Shown one piece after another: positions 35,195 through 44,042 of a stretch of 64,000 nt of DNA. The stretch comes from Mesorhizobium sp. M2A.F.Ca.ET.046.03.2.1 (lineage in GTDB: Bacteria > Pseudomonadota > Alphaproteobacteria > Rhizobiales > Rhizobiaceae), in the NCBI RefSeq assembly GCF_003952425.1, contig NZ_CP034449.1:2976001-3040000 (forward strand), read 5' to 3'. The notes under the pieces are model-generated. The model saw only the letters and a list, made by a program, of their open reading frames with translations. It had not been told where the DNA came from and searched no databases. The stretch's first letter is position 1. Each line of letters begins with the position of its first letter. Made by a program: the position numbers and the translations under genes.

Positions 35195-36127
35195 TCACGC
35201 CGCTTTCGCCTCTTCCTGCGGCGCGGCGAGGTCGTCGCGCGCCTTGCGAGCCAATCTTTTGGCGGAGCGTTTCGGGCTGTCGCCGAAAAGCTCGGCGGCA
35301 TCGGCGAGGCAGGCCTTGGTCAGGCTCTTCTCGGAGCGCTTCAAGAGCTTGCGCAGAAGCTTCGTCTCGTCGGCGGGGCCGAGCGGCTCGCCTTCGGCAT
35401 CGAGCAGCGCGCGCATGACGAAGACGTCGTGCAGTTCGCCGAGCTGCTCGCCGAGCTTGTCGACCGCCTTGCGGCGCGCCTTGATCGGCGTCGGCCACAG
35501 GCGGCCGAGCAGCGACAGATGCATGGAGTGCGTCTTGGCCGCCTTGCGCAGGTTGTGAAAATCCTCGTCCTCGCCGCGCGCCTCCGCCTTGTCGAGCGCC
35601 TTCTTCGCCCGCCGCAAGGTGGCGCGGGCGCCGTCGGCCAGGATGTCGGCCGCCTGTTCCGGCAGGTCGGGCAGCGCCAGCCTGTCGATACGCTCCAGGC
35701 CTTCCCGGCAGGCGGCCACGGCCGCGTTGATGGCGGCGTCGAGGCCCGGGCCGGCATGAAGCTCGTGCTGGCGCAGCACCAGCCGTTCGCGCACGGGATC
35801 GAGACCGCCGCCTGCGGATTGTTCCGGAAAGGCATCGGCGAGGCGGTCGACGGTCTCGATGAGCGCCGTCGCCTCGCGCGGGCCGGCGAGCAGCGCCGAG
35901 ACCTGCTTGTAGCATTCATTCTCGGTCCGGCAGAACGGTTCGTCCCCGGAACGAACCATGCGCAGCAAGGCGCGCACGCTCTTCAGCCGCTTGCGGCATT
36001 TGTGCAGGCCCTGCTCCGGCTTCTCGCGCGCCGTCTCGAGATGGCTGATGGCCCTGCCGATCTCGTCGGCCAATATGCGCCTGACCTCGCCGGTCAGCGG
36101 CAAGCGCGGATCGATGCGGAAGCTCAT
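35195..36127 (-). CDS. CHAD-domain protein
   Basis: 310 aa made of helical CHAD repeats rich in conserved His and basic residues (GLHKCRKRLKSVRALLRMVR, DFHNLRKAAKTHSMHLSLLGRLW). CHAD domains bind inorganic polyphosphate. The start overlaps the stop of the upstream CYTH gene by 4 bp (ATGA), so a CYTH enzyme and a CHAD polyphosphate-binding protein are made together instead of as the fused CYTH-CHAD protein found in many bacteria. Confidence 0.92.
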   Translation of the reverse strand: MSFRIDPRLPLTGEVRRILADEIGRAISHLETAREKPEQGLHKCRKRLKSVRALLRMVRSGDEPFCRTENECYKQVSALLAGPREATALIETVDRLADAFPEQSAGGGLDPVRERLVLRQHELHAGPGLDAAINAAVAACREGLERIDRLALPDLPEQAADILADGARATLRRAKKALDKAEARGEDEDFHNLRKAAKTHSMHLSLLGRLWPTPIKARRKAVDKLGEQLGELHDVFVMRALLDAEGEPLGPADETKLLRKLLKRSEKSLTKACLADAAELFGDSPKRSAKRLARKARDDLAAPQEEAKAA

Positions 36128-36597
36128 GCGGCGATCTCCGGTATCCCCCCGAGGGCCAGCGACGCGTTGTAGAACCTCGACTCGCCGGTGACCTCGCGAC
36201 CGAGCCAGTCGGGCAGCATTTCGTCAGATACGTCCTCCGGCGTCTCCAGCTCCGCGATCACCAACCCCGCGAGCTTGCCGCCGAAAACATCGACTTCATA
36301 GAGATAGCCACGGTGTCTAACATGGTGGCGTGTCTTCTCGATGACACGTCCGATGGCAAAGGCCATCAATTCCTCGGCCTCGGCAAGCGGGATCGAATAT
36401 TCGAATTCGTCGCGTTCGCGCGCCCTGACGCCGAACTTCAACGTCAGCTTGGCGGAGCGCCCGTCCGAGATGCGCACGCGCACGGTGCGGCCGGGCTGGG
36501 CGGCGACATAGAACTGGCGAATGCGGATCTCCGCCTCGACCTCGTCTCGCCAGGCGGAACTGGAGACCAGGAATTTACGCTCGACTTCCTTGCCCAT
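36124..36597 (-). CDS. CYTH-domain protein, probable triphosphatase
   Basis: 157 aa. The EVERK signature (ExExK, residues 4-8) opens the protein, followed by the alternating Arg/Lys/Glu strands (IRIRQFYV, TVRVRISDG, AKLTLKF, YLYEVDVF, LVIAELE) that form the anionic tunnel of CYTH triphosphatases. Substrates in the family are inorganic triphosphate, ThTP or cAMP synthesis; coupling to CHAD favours inorganic tripolyphosphate. The gene is the first of a two-gene unit. Confidence 0.93.
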   Translation of the reverse strand: MGKEVERKFLVSSSAWRDEVEAEIRIRQFYVAAQPGRTVRVRISDGRSAKLTLKFGVRARERDEFEYSIPLAEAEELMAFAIGRVIEKTRHHVRHRGYLYEVDVFGGKLAGLVIAELETPEDVSDEMLPDWLGREVTGESRFYNASLALGGIPEIAA

Positions 36598-36658
36598 GGC
36601 CGCGCACTAAAGCCTGTGGGGGCAGTGAAGGCAAGCCGGTTCAGAGGTCAAATTTGAC

Positions 36659-36680
36659 TTTAATCAATCGATTGATTAAA
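36659..36680. promoter_or_regulatory. 22-bp perfect palindrome, probable CecR-type operator
   Basis: Two 11-bp arms meet at TCGA without a spacer (core AATCAATCGATTGATT). It ends 9 bp before the tetR start codon, so a bound repressor would block transcription of the whole tetR-HlyD-ABC operon. Confidence 0.75.
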
Positions 36681-36689
36681 CATTGAGGT

Positions 36690-37394
36690 ATGGACAGGCA
36701 ATCAATTGCGAAAAGGCAGCAGCGCGAAGCCACCACCGCCGACCAAACACGCGCGGCGCTGGTGCACGCGGCGCTCAAGCTGTTCGGGCGGCAGGGGTTC
36801 GACGGCACGTCGACGCGCCAAATCGCGGCGGAAGCCAAGGCCAATATCGGCTCGATCGCCTATCATTTCGGCGGCAAGGAAGGCCTGCGCGCCGCCGCCG
36901 CCGACTTCATCGTGGAAACCATCCAGGGCATCGCCGGCCAGGCGCTGGGCGGCGCCCAGGGGACCGCCCCGGCAAACCCGGAAGCCGCCAGGGCACAGCT
37001 CTTTGCGGCGCTGGAGCGGATGGTGGGCTTCGTCATCGTCAGTCCGCAGGCGGGCGAGATCGTACAATTCGTACTTCGCGAGCTCTCGCATCCGACCGCC
37101 GCGCTCGACCGCATCTATGCCGGCGTCTTCGAGCCGACGCACCGGCGGCTGTGCCAGATCTGGGAGCAGGCGACCGGCGAACCGGCCGAGAGCGAGGCAA
37201 CCCGGCTCACCGTTTTCACCATGATCGGCCAAGTCATCTATTTCCGCATCGGCCGCGAAGCGGTGATGCGCCGGATGGGCTGGCGCGAGATCGGCGAGAA
37301 AGAGGCCGCCAAGGTGGTGGCGGTCACGACCGGCAATCTCAGGGCAATGCTAGCGGCGCGCGATGCGCCCGCCGGCAAGAAGGGCAAATCATGA
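36690..37394 (+). CDS. TetR-family regulator, CecR (YbiH)-like
   Basis: 234 aa. The HTH (ALKLFGRQGFDGTSTRQIAAEAKANIGSIAYHFGGKEGL) and the DUF1956-type C-terminal domain match the CecR/YbiH subgroup. In E. coli CecR controls ybhGFSR, and here the same set of functions follows in one operon with 4-bp overlaps. GAGG lies only one base before the ATG, too close for a normal ribosome-binding site, so weak or leaderless translation is possible. A perfect 22-bp palindrome overlaps the promoter, which fits autorepression. Confidence 0.88.
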   Translation: MDRQSIAKRQQREATTADQTRAALVHAALKLFGRQGFDGTSTRQIAAEAKANIGSIAYHFGGKEGLRAAAADFIVETIQGIAGQALGGAQGTAPANPEAARAQLFAALERMVGFVIVSPQAGEIVQFVLRELSHPTAALDRIYAGVFEPTHRRLCQIWEQATGEPAESEATRLTVFTMIGQVIYFRIGREAVMRRMGWREIGEKEAAKVVAVTTGNLRAMLAARDAPAGKKGKS

Positions 37395-38344
37395 GCTTTC
37401 TCTGTTCGTTGCCGCTCGCGGCCCAACTGTTCGGCGCCTGCGCGCCGGCGGCACCCCTCGCCGTCGGCTATGTCGAAGGCGAATATGTGCTGATGGCGCC
37501 GATCGAAGTGGCCCAGGTGGCGACGGTGACGGTGAGGCGCGGCGACCGCGTCGAGACCGGCGCGGCGGTGGCGACGCTGGAAGATGCCGATGCCAAAATC
37601 GAGGTGGCGCAGGCCGAGGCCGCGCTTGCCCAGGCACAGGCGCAGCTTGCCGACCTGCAGGTCGGCAAGCGTTCGGAAGAGATCGCCGTGCTGAAGGCCG
37701 AGGTCGACATGGCAAAAGCCCAGGCCGCCGACGCCAAGCGCAAATATGACCGCGCCAGCGACCTCTACAAGCGCGGCACCGGCACGCAGGCCGACTACGA
37801 CACCGCCTCGGCCTCGCTGGAGACGGCCAACGCGCAGGTCGGCCAGGCGGAAGCCAATCTCGCCGTCGGCAACCTGCCGGCGCGGCCCGAGACGATCAAG
37901 GCCGCCGACAACCAGGTCAAGCAGGCGCAGTCGGCCCTGCGGCAGGCTGAGTGGCGGTTGTCGAAGCGGGTGCTGATGGCGCCCTCGCCCGGACGCGTCA
38001 ACGACGTGATCCGCAATCCCGGCGACACGGCCGGGCCGACCGCACCGGTGATCTCGATGCTGCCGGACGGCGCCGTGAAGCTCAGCGTCTATGTGCCCGA
38101 AAGCGCGTTCTCGTCGGTCAAGGTCGGCACCGCGCTCAGCGTCCATTGCGATGGCTGCGGGGCAGGGCTGAAGGCGCGCGTCAGCTATGTCTCGCCCGAT
38201 CCCGAATTCACACCGCCGGTGATCTACTCGCTCGAGAACCGGCAGAAGCTGGTCTATCTCGTCGAGGCGCGGCCGGAGGGCGATGCCGGGCCGCTGCAGC
38301 CCGGCCAGATCGTCGATGTCGATCTCGCGGATATGGGGCAATGA
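37391..38344 (+). CDS. HlyD-family periplasmic adaptor (YbhG-like)
   Basis: 317 aa from ATG 37391, overlapping the tetR stop by 4 bp. The N-terminal 25 residues are a signal or anchor sequence. A biotinyl-lipoyl-like segment (VATVTVRRGDRVETGAAVATLEDADAKIEVAQAEAALAQA) opens a long helical hairpin (about 70-190), and a second lipoyl half follows (RVLMAPSPGRVNDVIRNPGDTAGP). It should bridge the inner-membrane ABC exporter to the outer envelope. Confidence 0.92.
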   Translation: MSFLCSLPLAAQLFGACAPAAPLAVGYVEGEYVLMAPIEVAQVATVTVRRGDRVETGAAVATLEDADAKIEVAQAEAALAQAQAQLADLQVGKRSEEIAVLKAEVDMAKAQAADAKRKYDRASDLYKRGTGTQADYDTASASLETANAQVGQAEANLAVGNLPARPETIKAADNQVKQAQSALRQAEWRLSKRVLMAPSPGRVNDVIRNPGDTAGPTAPVISMLPDGAVKLSVYVPESAFSSVKVGTALSVHCDGCGAGLKARVSYVSPDPEFTPPVIYSLENRQKLVYLVEARPEGDAGPLQPGQIVDVDLADMGQ

Positions 38345-39261
38345 ACGCCATCGACGTCCGCGGCCTGGTCAAGCGCTTCGGCGACAAGACGGTCGTCGAC
38401 CATGTGACGATGACGGTCGCCGAAGGCGAGATCGTCGGCTTCCTCGGGCCGAACGGCTCGGGCAAGACGACGACCATCCGCATCATGTGCGGGCTGCTCA
38501 CGCCGGACGAGGGCGACGGCACGGTGCTGGGCTTCGACATCCGCACCGACGCGCTCAGGATCAAGCGTGAAGTCGGCTACATGACGCAGAAATTCTCGTT
38601 CTACGAGGATCTGACGATCGGCGAGAACCTCGAATTCGTGGCGCGGCTCTACCAGCTGAAGCCGGTCGAGCACTATGTGGCGAGGACATTGGAAGAGCTC
38701 GGCCTGGCGAGCCGCCGCAACCAGCTGGCCGGCACGCTTTCCGGCGGCTGGAAGCAGCGGCTGGCGCTGGCGGCCTGCATCATGCACAAGCCGAAGCTGC
38801 TTCTGCTCGACGAGCCGACGGCCGGCGTCGATCCCAAGGCGCGGCGCGAGTTCTGGGACGAGATCCATCGCCTGGCCGGCGGCGGGCTCACCGTGCTCGT
38901 CTCCACCCATTACATGGACGAGGCCGAGCGCTGCCACCGCATCAGCTACATCTCCTACGGCAAGATGCTCGCCGCCGGCACGGTCGACGAGGTGGTGAGG
39001 AATGCCGGGCTGACCACGTTCGTGCTGCATGGGCCGGGGCTCGACCAGGTCGCCCAGGCGCTGCAGGGGCGGCCCGGCGTCGACCAGGTGGCGCCGTTCG
39101 GCGCGACACTGCACGTCGTCGGCTCCGACAAGGCAGCGTTGGAAAAGGCGCTGGCCGACGTCGAGAAGGAGCACAAGGACGTGACGGTGACGCCGGGCGA
39201 GACCAGCCTCGAGGATGTGTTCATCCAGTTCATGTCCGGCTCGAAGGACAATATGGCATGA
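38341..39261 (+). CDS. ABC transporter ATP-binding protein (YbhF-like)
   Basis: 306 aa from ATG 38341, 4-bp overlap with the adaptor gene. Walker A GPNGSGKTT, signature LSGGWKQRLAL, Walker [14 protein letters not shown] and the His switch in STHYMDEAE are intact. E. coli YbhF is a tandem double NBD; this protein has a single NBD and so must act as a homodimer. Drug or lipid export is likely by analogy. Confidence 0.94.
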   Translation: MNAIDVRGLVKRFGDKTVVDHVTMTVAEGEIVGFLGPNGSGKTTTIRIMCGLLTPDEGDGTVLGFDIRTDALRIKREVGYMTQKFSFYEDLTIGENLEFVARLYQLKPVEHYVARTLEELGLASRRNQLAGTLSGGWKQRLALAACIMHKPKLLLLDEPTAGVDPKARREFWDEIHRLAGGGLTVLVSTHYMDEAERCHRISYISYGKMLAAGTVDEVVRNAGLTTFVLHGPGLDQVAQALQGRPGVDQVAPFGATLHVVGSDKAALEKALADVEKEHKDVTVTPGETSLEDVFIQFMSGSKDNMA

Positions 39262-40394
39262 ACGCGGTCTTTTCCTTCGCCAGGCTGGGCGCGCTGCTCA
39301 CCAAGGAGTTCATCCAGATGCGGCGCGACCGCATCACCTTCGCCATGATGCTGGGCGTGCCGCTGATGCAGCTCGTGCTGTTCGGCTTTGCGATCAACAA
39401 CGACCCGAAGAGCCTGCCGGCGGCCCTGGTGGCGACCAGCAGCGATCCCTACACGCGGGCGATGGTCTCGGCGCTGCAGACCACCGGCTACTACCGCTTC
39501 GACCATGTCGCGCAAAGTGCCGCGCAAGCCGAGTTCCTGATGGCGCGCGGCGACGTCTCCTTCGTCGTCACCATTCCCGCCGATTTCGCGCGCCGCGTCG
39601 AGCGCGGCGACAACCCGCAGATCCTGATCGAAGCCGACGCCACCGACCCGTCCGTCGCCAGCGGCGCCATCTCCACGCTCAGCACCGTTGCCGGCCAGGC
39701 GCTGCTGCGAGCCCAGGGCACCCAGGACGCGGCCAGGGAAGCGGCGCGCGGCCAGCTCGATGTTGTCGTGCACCGGCGCTACAATCCGGAAGGCGTCTCG
39801 CAATACAACATCGTGCCCGGCCTGCTCGGCGTAATCCTGCAGATGACCATGGTGATGATGACGGCGATGGCGCTGACCCGGGAAACCGAGCGCGGCACGA
39901 TGGAAAACCTTCTGGCCATGCCCTCGAGCCCGCTCGAGATCATGCTGGGCAAGGTGCTGCCTTACCTGGTGGTCGGCGCGGTGCAGGTGGTGGTGGTGCT
40001 GGTGGCGGCGAAGCTGCTGTTCGGCATCCCCTTCGTCGGCAGCCTGACGCTGCTGCTCTCCTCGGTGCTGGTCTTCGTGCTTTCGCTGGTGCTGCTCGGC
40101 TACACGATCTCGACCATGGCCCGCTCGCAGATGCAGGCCATGCAGCTGACCTTCTTCTTCTTCCTGCCCTCGCTGCTGCTCTCCGGCTTCATGTTCCCCT
40201 ATCGCGGCATGCCGGGATGGGCGCAGAGCCTTGGCGAGATCTTTCCGCTGACGCATTTCCTGCGCATCACCCGCGCGGTCATGCTCAAGGGCGCCGAGCT
40301 GCCGGCGGTGGCGACGGAAATCGGCTGGCTGGCGGTGTTCGTGGCGCTGTTTGCCGGGGTCGCGCTGGTGCGGTTCAGACGGACGCTGGATTGA
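39258..40394 (+). CDS. ABC-2 permease (YbhR/YbhS-like)
   Basis: 378 aa. One TM helix near residue 35 is followed by a large periplasmic loop (about 60-170) and five C-terminal TM helices, with the ABC-2 motif LSGFMFPYRGMPGWAQSLGEIFPLTHFLRITRAVMLKG. This is the layout of YbhR/YbhS permeases. Only one permease gene is present, whereas E. coli has two, so a homodimer is expected. It ends the operon. Confidence 0.92.
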   Translation: MNAVFSFARLGALLTKEFIQMRRDRITFAMMLGVPLMQLVLFGFAINNDPKSLPAALVATSSDPYTRAMVSALQTTGYYRFDHVAQSAAQAEFLMARGDVSFVVTIPADFARRVERGDNPQILIEADATDPSVASGAISTLSTVAGQALLRAQGTQDAAREAARGQLDVVVHRRYNPEGVSQYNIVPGLLGVILQMTMVMMTAMALTRETERGTMENLLAMPSSPLEIMLGKVLPYLVVGAVQVVVVLVAAKLLFGIPFVGSLTLLLSSVLVFVLSLVLLGYTISTMARSQMQAMQLTFFFFLPSLLLSGFMFPYRGMPGWAQSLGEIFPLTHFLRITRAVMLKGAELPAVATEIGWLAVFVALFAGVALVRFRRTLD

Positions 40395-40464
40395 TAGGCA
40401 CCGCCGGCGCGGTAGCCGAGACTATAGAGTGCATCGCCTGTGACGGGCCAATTCAGGTTGATAG

Positions 40465-40989
40465 ATGCTGCGGGGCAAACTTCATATCCTTCCTTTGATC
40501 ACGGGCAAGAAAGACATGCCCTTGCGTGTCGGAGCCGATCTCGGCCCAGTCCAGAAGCACCTTGGCTTCCCGAAATGGCTGTATGTCTATCAGAATCAGC
40601 CCTGCGGCTTTCTTCTTGGCTATGGCGACCTGGAGATCGACATTCTGACCCGCCGGAATCGGGCTCGCGTCAACCGCATCAGCATCAAGCTGTGGCACAT
40701 GCCGGACGTCGCCAAGTCTTTACCTTTGAAGTGGAGCGGAAACAGCCAAATCGATCTCGATGGCTTCAGCCCAGCCATGAGACTTTCCTCCGCCAAGGCG
40801 CTGCTTACTGATCTCGGCCTTCACAGCGAAGAGTACCAAGTCGACAGTGCCTCCGAAACAGTGCGCCGCCTTGTGCTTCCCCATACGGAATTGCATTTCT
40901 TCCGAGGACCGGAAGAACCGATCCTTATGGAGATCCACTTCCTGACCTCAGAGGAAATCCGGCGAACCAAAGGTGATTGGGCCTTTTGA
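40465..40989 (+). CDS. Hypothetical protein, possibly acquired
   Basis: 174 aa (ATG 40465; an internal ATG at 40516 is an alternative start). No TM or signal sequence. I recognise no domain; a YGDLEIDI motif in the middle is of the kind seen in small proteins of polymorphic-toxin immunity type, but this is weak. Codon use and GC are lower than in the genes on both sides and it has no partner, which suggests transfer. Confidence 0.55.
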   Translation: MLRGKLHILPLITGKKDMPLRVGADLGPVQKHLGFPKWLYVYQNQPCGFLLGYGDLEIDILTRRNRARVNRISIKLWHMPDVAKSLPLKWSGNSQIDLDGFSPAMRLSSAKALLTDLGLHSEEYQVDSASETVRRLVLPHTELHFFRGPEEPILMEIHFLTSEEIRRTKGDWAF

Positions 40990-41034
40990 GCCACACAAGC
41001 TGAAGGCCTGACGCTTGTGGTAGGCGCAACAGTC

Positions 41035-42012
41035 CTACGCGGCCGTCATGATCTCGGCATAGGTACCGAAATCGACATTGCCGCCGGACAGGATCACGGC
41101 GACGCATTTGCCGGCGAGGTCGATCTCGCCGGAGGAGAGCGCGGCAAACGCGACGCAGCCGCCGGGCTCGACCACAAGCTTGAGATGGGCCATGGCGTCC
41201 CGCATCGCCTGGGCAGCGGCTTCGTCGGACACCGCGATGGCGCCGGCGAGATTTTTGCGGTTGATCTCGAAGGTGATGGCGCCGGGCTCGGCGGTGAGCA
41301 GCGCGTCGCAGATCGAGCTGTGGCCGGGATCGTTCGCGACCCGCTCGCCCTTGGCGAGCGAGCGGCGCGTGTCGTCGAAATGCTCCGGCTCGACCGCCCA
41401 GACCTGCGTATTGGGCGAGGCGTCCTTGACCGCGACGGAGATGCCACTCGAAAGGCCGCCGCCGCCGCAAGGGATGACGACGGCGTCGAGCGCCACGCCC
41501 AGCGCCTTGGCCTGCCGCATCAATTCCAGCCCGATCGTGCCCTGGCCGGCGATGATGGCCGGATCGTCGAAGGGCGGCACCAGCGCCATGCCTTGTTCGA
41601 TATAGGGGCGCACGACCGTCATGCGATCCTCCTTGAAACGGTCGAACGTCACCACCTCGGCGCCCATCCTGCGGACATTGCCGATTTTCATCGCCGGCGC
41701 GTCGGCCGGCATGGCGATCACCGCCTTGACGCCGAACAGGGCGGCCGACGCCGCCACGCCCTGCGCATGGTTGCCGGACGAGAAGGCGACGACGCCGCGG
41801 CTGCGCTCTTCCTCGCTTAGCGTCGACAATTTGTTATAGGCGCCGCGGATCTTGAAGGAGCCGGTGCGCTGCAGCGTCTCCGGCTTGAACAGGATGCGGC
41901 CGCCATGGCGCCTGTTGATCTCCGGCGATTCGATCAGCGGCGTTTCGACGATCAGGCCGGAAAGCCGCTCGGCGGCGGCGCGGATGTCGGATATGCCGGG
42001 CAGGGTGGTCAT
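41035..42012 (-). CDS. Threonine/serine dehydratase (PLP-dependent)
   Basis: 325 aa from ATG 42012 (MTTLPGISDIRAA); upstream in-frame codons are not conserved. The PLP lysine is in TGSFKIRGAYNK (near residue 54), and the glycine-rich phosphate loop is CGGGGLSSGI (near 181). It lacks a C-terminal ACT regulatory domain, so it is of the catabolic/serine racemase-like type rather than biosynthetic IlvA. It deaminates L-threonine to 2-oxobutanoate or acts on serine or hydroxyaspartate. It stands alone. Confidence 0.92.
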   Translation of the reverse strand: MTTLPGISDIRAAAERLSGLIVETPLIESPEINRRHGGRILFKPETLQRTGSFKIRGAYNKLSTLSEEERSRGVVAFSSGNHAQGVAASAALFGVKAVIAMPADAPAMKIGNVRRMGAEVVTFDRFKEDRMTVVRPYIEQGMALVPPFDDPAIIAGQGTIGLELMRQAKALGVALDAVVIPCGGGGLSSGISVAVKDASPNTQVWAVEPEHFDDTRRSLAKGERVANDPGHSSICDALLTAEPGAITFEINRKNLAGAIAVSDEAAAQAMRDAMAHLKLVVEPGGCVAFAALSSGEIDLAGKCVAVILSGGNVDFGTYAEIMTAA

Positions 42013-42444
42013 GGCGGGCCTTGCGAAAGAACGCGATCGCCCATGGTGCACGCAAAAGGCCGGCGCGCGCCAACGAAAAAATGTGACGGGGACAAGGTTT
42101 GGCGGTGGTGCGCTGGCGCGCCTTCACCTTCGTCGGGAGTTTTGGCTACCGCCAATCGCAAAAGGCTGATGCTGTCCCGGGTCGCTGGGCTTGTCTTGAT
42201 ACTGGACGAGAAAGCGCTGTGGCTGAAAGTGGCGCCGGGCGGAGCGGGCGCTGTTGGCGCGACCTATGCGATTAGCCGAGTCGCCTATTCCTTCGTCACA
42301 CTCGGGCTTGACCCGAGTATCCATGCCTTGACCTTTGCGGTACGCGCGACGGTGCAGAATTCTGTAACCGCTGCAACGCCTTAGCGTCACGGCATGGATC
42401 GGGAATGTGGCCACGGCCAATCGCGGTCCTTGCGAACGCCCCGC
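42013..42444. repeat. Intergenic region with a dispersed repeat (class E)
   Basis: The part at about 42290-42415 (GACCCGAGTATCCATGCC, GCAGAATTCTGTAACC, GTCACGGCATGGATC) is related to 53865-54010. Such units are known in alphaproteobacteria as inverted repeats that translate to DPRVKP-like strings. The rest (42013-42290) shows no gene. Confidence 0.6.
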
Positions 42445-42768
42445 TCACCCCAGCAGCGTTGGCGTCCGCTTCTTGCCGCCGAGCTTGCGCCAGGTGTTGA
42501 AGCGGTGGGTGGCGGCGGCGAAGGATATCTTCATCTGCTGGGAAACCGTGTAGCGCGACTTGCCTTCGTCGAACATGCGGTAGCAGCACTCCGCGCCCTC
42601 CTCGGTCAGCTTGCCGTCCGGCGTCTTGTTGTGCGGGTTGGCGGGATCGAATTTCTCGAGCTGTTCCTCGACCAGGCCCTTCAGGCGCCGCAGGTCGGCC
42701 TCGATGCTGGCGATGAGATCGAGCACCGGCTTGGCGTCGAATGCGTGCGGCGGCTTCTTCTCCGTCAT
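42445..42768 (-). CDS. Conserved hypothetical protein
   Basis: 107 aa from ATG 42768, which has AAGGAG 9 bp upstream; a 12-residue longer frame is unlikely. Helical N-terminal half (DAKPVLDLIASIEADLRRLKGLVEEQLEKF) with coiled-coil character, then a segment like a helix-turn-helix (SRYTVSQQMKISFAAATHRFNTWRKLGG). It could bind DNA, but no function is known. Confidence 0.75.
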   Translation of the reverse strand: MTEKKPPHAFDAKPVLDLIASIEADLRRLKGLVEEQLEKFDPANPHNKTPDGKLTEEGAECCYRMFDEGKSRYTVSQQMKISFAAATHRFNTWRKLGGKKRTPTLLG

Positions 42769-42914
42769 TGCGTTGGTCTCCTTCGATTTCGGCTGTCGCG
42801 TCAATATAGGTTAACATTCGGCAATAATGAAGGGGCCGCTCCGAGCACGCCTGGTCATCCATTTTTGCGCGCGGCCCGTGGCCTTCGCAATTGACGTTGG
42901 GTGCTTGAAACCAT

Positions 42915-42935
42915 AGTTTAGAATCATTCTAAACT
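42915..42935. promoter_or_regulatory. ICE-type operator (Irr binding site) of mbfA
   Basis: Perfect inverted repeat with 9-bp arms and TCA centre; core GTTTAGAATCATTCTAAAC. This matches the iron control element TTTAGAA-N3-TTCTAAA recognised by Irr in rhizobia. It lies 14 bp before the mbfA start, where binding would block transcription. Confidence 0.85.
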
Positions 42936-42949
42936 AGAGTGATCCCATC

Positions 42950-43933
42950 ATGCTTTCCCGTGTTTTCGGCTTCGGCCGCCGTTCCTTCGATTCGCTGTCG
43001 GAGCAGGAGATCCTGGCGCTGGCGATCTCCTCCGAGGAGGATGACGGGCGCATCTACCGCGCCTATGCCGATGGCCTGGCGCAGGACTTTCCGCAATCGG
43101 CCAAGGTGTTCGAGGCGATGGCCGAGGAGGAGGACGGCCACCGCGACTCGCTGATCGAGCTGCACCGCAAGCGATTCGGCGACCGCATTCCGCTGATCCG
43201 GCGCGAGCATGTCAGGGGCTATTACGAGCGCAAGCCGGACTGGCTGGTGCGGCCGCTCGGCATCGAGCATGTGCGCCGGCAGGCCGAGGACATGGAGCGG
43301 CAGGCCTACCGCTTCTATGTCGAGGCCGCCAAGCGCACCACCGACGCCTCGACGCGCAAACTGCTCGACGATCTCGCTCTGGCCGAGCAAGGCCATGAGA
43401 GCTCGGCGCACGAACTGGAGCAGCAGCACGTGCCGGGTGCGGTCAAGGAGGAGGAAGCGAGCGCCGAGCAGCGCCAGTTCATCCTCACCTATGTGCAGCC
43501 GGGGCTGGCCGGGCTGATGGACGGCTCGGTGTCGACGCTGGCGCCGATCTTCGCCGCCGCCTTCGCCACCCATGCGACTTTCCAGACGTTCCTCGTCGGC
43601 CTCGCCGCCTCGATCGGCGCCGGCATCTCCATGGGTTTCACCGAGGTCGCCTCCGACGACGGCAAGCTGTCGGGGCGCGGTTCGCCGCTCAAGCGCGGCC
43701 TGACCGTCGGCATCATGACGACGCTGGGCGGGCTCGGCCACGCGCTGCCTTACCTCATCCCCTATTTCTGGACGGCCACGATCGTCGCGGCGGTGGTGGT
43801 GTTCTTCGAGCTGTGGGCGATCGCCTTCATCCAGAACCGCTACATGCAGACGCCATTCTGGCGCGCCGCCTTCCAGGTGGTGCTGGGCGGCGCGCTGGTG
43901 TTCGGGGCTGGCGTGCTGATCGGGAACGCCTAG
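42950..43933 (+). CDS. mbfA: Membrane-bound ferritin MbfA (iron exporter)
   Basis: 327 aa. The N-terminal 160 residues are a ferritin-like/erythrin diiron domain with EEDDGRIY, EEEDGHRDSLIE and LAEQGHESS motifs. The C-terminal half (about 175-327) is a VIT1/CCC1-type membrane domain with five TM helices and MDGSVSTLAP. In Bradyrhizobium and Agrobacterium MbfA exports iron and protects against iron and peroxide stress, and is repressed by Irr when iron is low. The ICE box directly upstream supports the same control here. A RIME element follows the stop. Confidence 0.95.
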   Translation: MLSRVFGFGRRSFDSLSEQEILALAISSEEDDGRIYRAYADGLAQDFPQSAKVFEAMAEEEDGHRDSLIELHRKRFGDRIPLIRREHVRGYYERKPDWLVRPLGIEHVRRQAEDMERQAYRFYVEAAKRTTDASTRKLLDDLALAEQGHESSAHELEQQHVPGAVKEEEASAEQRQFILTYVQPGLAGLMDGSVSTLAPIFAAAFATHATFQTFLVGLAASIGAGISMGFTEVASDDGKLSGRGSPLKRGLTVGIMTTLGGLGHALPYLIPYFWTATIVAAVVVFFELWAIAFIQNRYMQTPFWRAAFQVVLGGALVFGAGVLIGNA

Positions 43934-44032
43934 AGCAATTCCAGGAAAAGTGTGAGCGGTTTTCCGTCCGGAATTGCGTAAAAACAAGGAGGTAGAGCGG
44001 TTCGCCGTTTCCGTGAAACGGTGAAACGCGCT
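43932..44032. repeat. RIME-like intergenic element
   Basis: Complete two-hairpin unit starting AGAGCAATTCCAGGAAAAG and ending GAAACGGTGAAACGCGCT; inverted relative to 14655-14756. It starts at the mbfA stop codon and reaches the 3' end of the TadG-like gene. Confidence 0.85.
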
Positions 44033-44042
44033 AAGCCGCGCC

